Positions 5,675 through 5,760 of a stretch of DNA of 5,760 nt are shown piece by piece (the stretch's first letter is position 1; each line of letters begins with the position of its first letter). The DNA comes from Verrucomicrobiales bacterium (GTDB lineage: Bacteria > Verrucomicrobiota > Verrucomicrobiia > Verrucomicrobiales > DEV007), in the NCBI GenBank assembly GCA_003232855.1, contig QIKC01000019.1, forward strand, positions 1 through 5,760, given 5' to 3'. The notes beneath the pieces were generated by a model. That model saw nothing but the letters and a program-made list of their open reading frames with translations, searched no databases and was not told the origin of the DNA. The translations under genes were made by a program, and so were the position numbers.

Positions 5675-5760
5675 TGGTCGGACAAGCCTAAAGTGTCGGA
5701 TTCAAATCAAACCGCCGATTACGCGGATTAACACCGATTTATTGGAGGCTTCCGCCGCTT
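5671..5760 (+). mobile_element. MITE-like palindromic element, copy 3 (right end outside window)
   Basis: Same orientation as copy 1. It shows the full left tip that copy 1 lacks: from CTAGTGGT through GACAAGCCTAAAGTGTCGGA (5681-5700), then AAATCAAACCG and the inner arm. This tip aligns as an imperfect inverted repeat of about 30 bp with the complement of the right tip of copy 1 (CTAGTGCTTCGCCAAATCTA..). That gives the family outer terminal inverted repeats nested around the inner ones. The central hairpin is altered here (GCTTCCGCCGCTT), weakening the stem. It truncates a sulfatase reading frame. Confidence 0.68.

Overview
The window looks like chromosomal DNA from a Verrucomicrobiota-type (PVC group) bacterium. 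This is inferred from gene content: a secreted protein with an SHD1 domain, a secreted tandem LamG (jellyroll) protein, the start of a secreted sulfatase, and coding starts without Shine-Dalgarno sequences. All are common in Verrucomicrobia and Planctomycetes. Genus cannot be fixed from the sequence.

Layout. 1-137 is one copy of a short palindromic MITE-like element, ending 4 bp from the stop codon of a minus-strand Na/Pi cotransporter gene with a PhoU-like tail (142-1854, or to 1908 with an upstream GTG). 1975-2193 holds a minus-strand fragment that may be a transposase C-terminus. 2181-2334 is a second, inverted, complete MITE copy (154 bp). 2331-2405 and 3424-3498 are a 73/75-identical direct repeat. 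The repeat brackets an AT-rich segment carrying a secreted SHD1-domain gene (2609-3427), whose stop codon lies in the second repeat. 3436-3625 is a decayed minus-strand reading frame that matches the box II end of a tyrosine recombinase, with a stop codon where the catalytic Tyr should be. 3655-5328 is a minus-strand secreted protein with two nearly identical LamG domains. 5555-5674 is the first 39 codons of a sulfatase gene, cut off where the third MITE copy (5671 to the window end) begins.

How it fits together. The three recognisable genes do not form an operon or a shared pathway. Npt handles phosphate. The LamG protein and sulfatase belong to the secreted polysaccharide-binding and desulfating repertoire of such bacteria. 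The SHD1 protein has no known function. What unites the window is mobile-element activity and decay: three MITE copies at CTAG sites, a direct repeat bracketing an AT-rich insert, and remnants of two DNA-mobilising enzymes. I see no new defence, RNA or biosynthetic system. The most informative points are the MITE structure and target rule, and the repeat that seems to preserve an empty insertion site.
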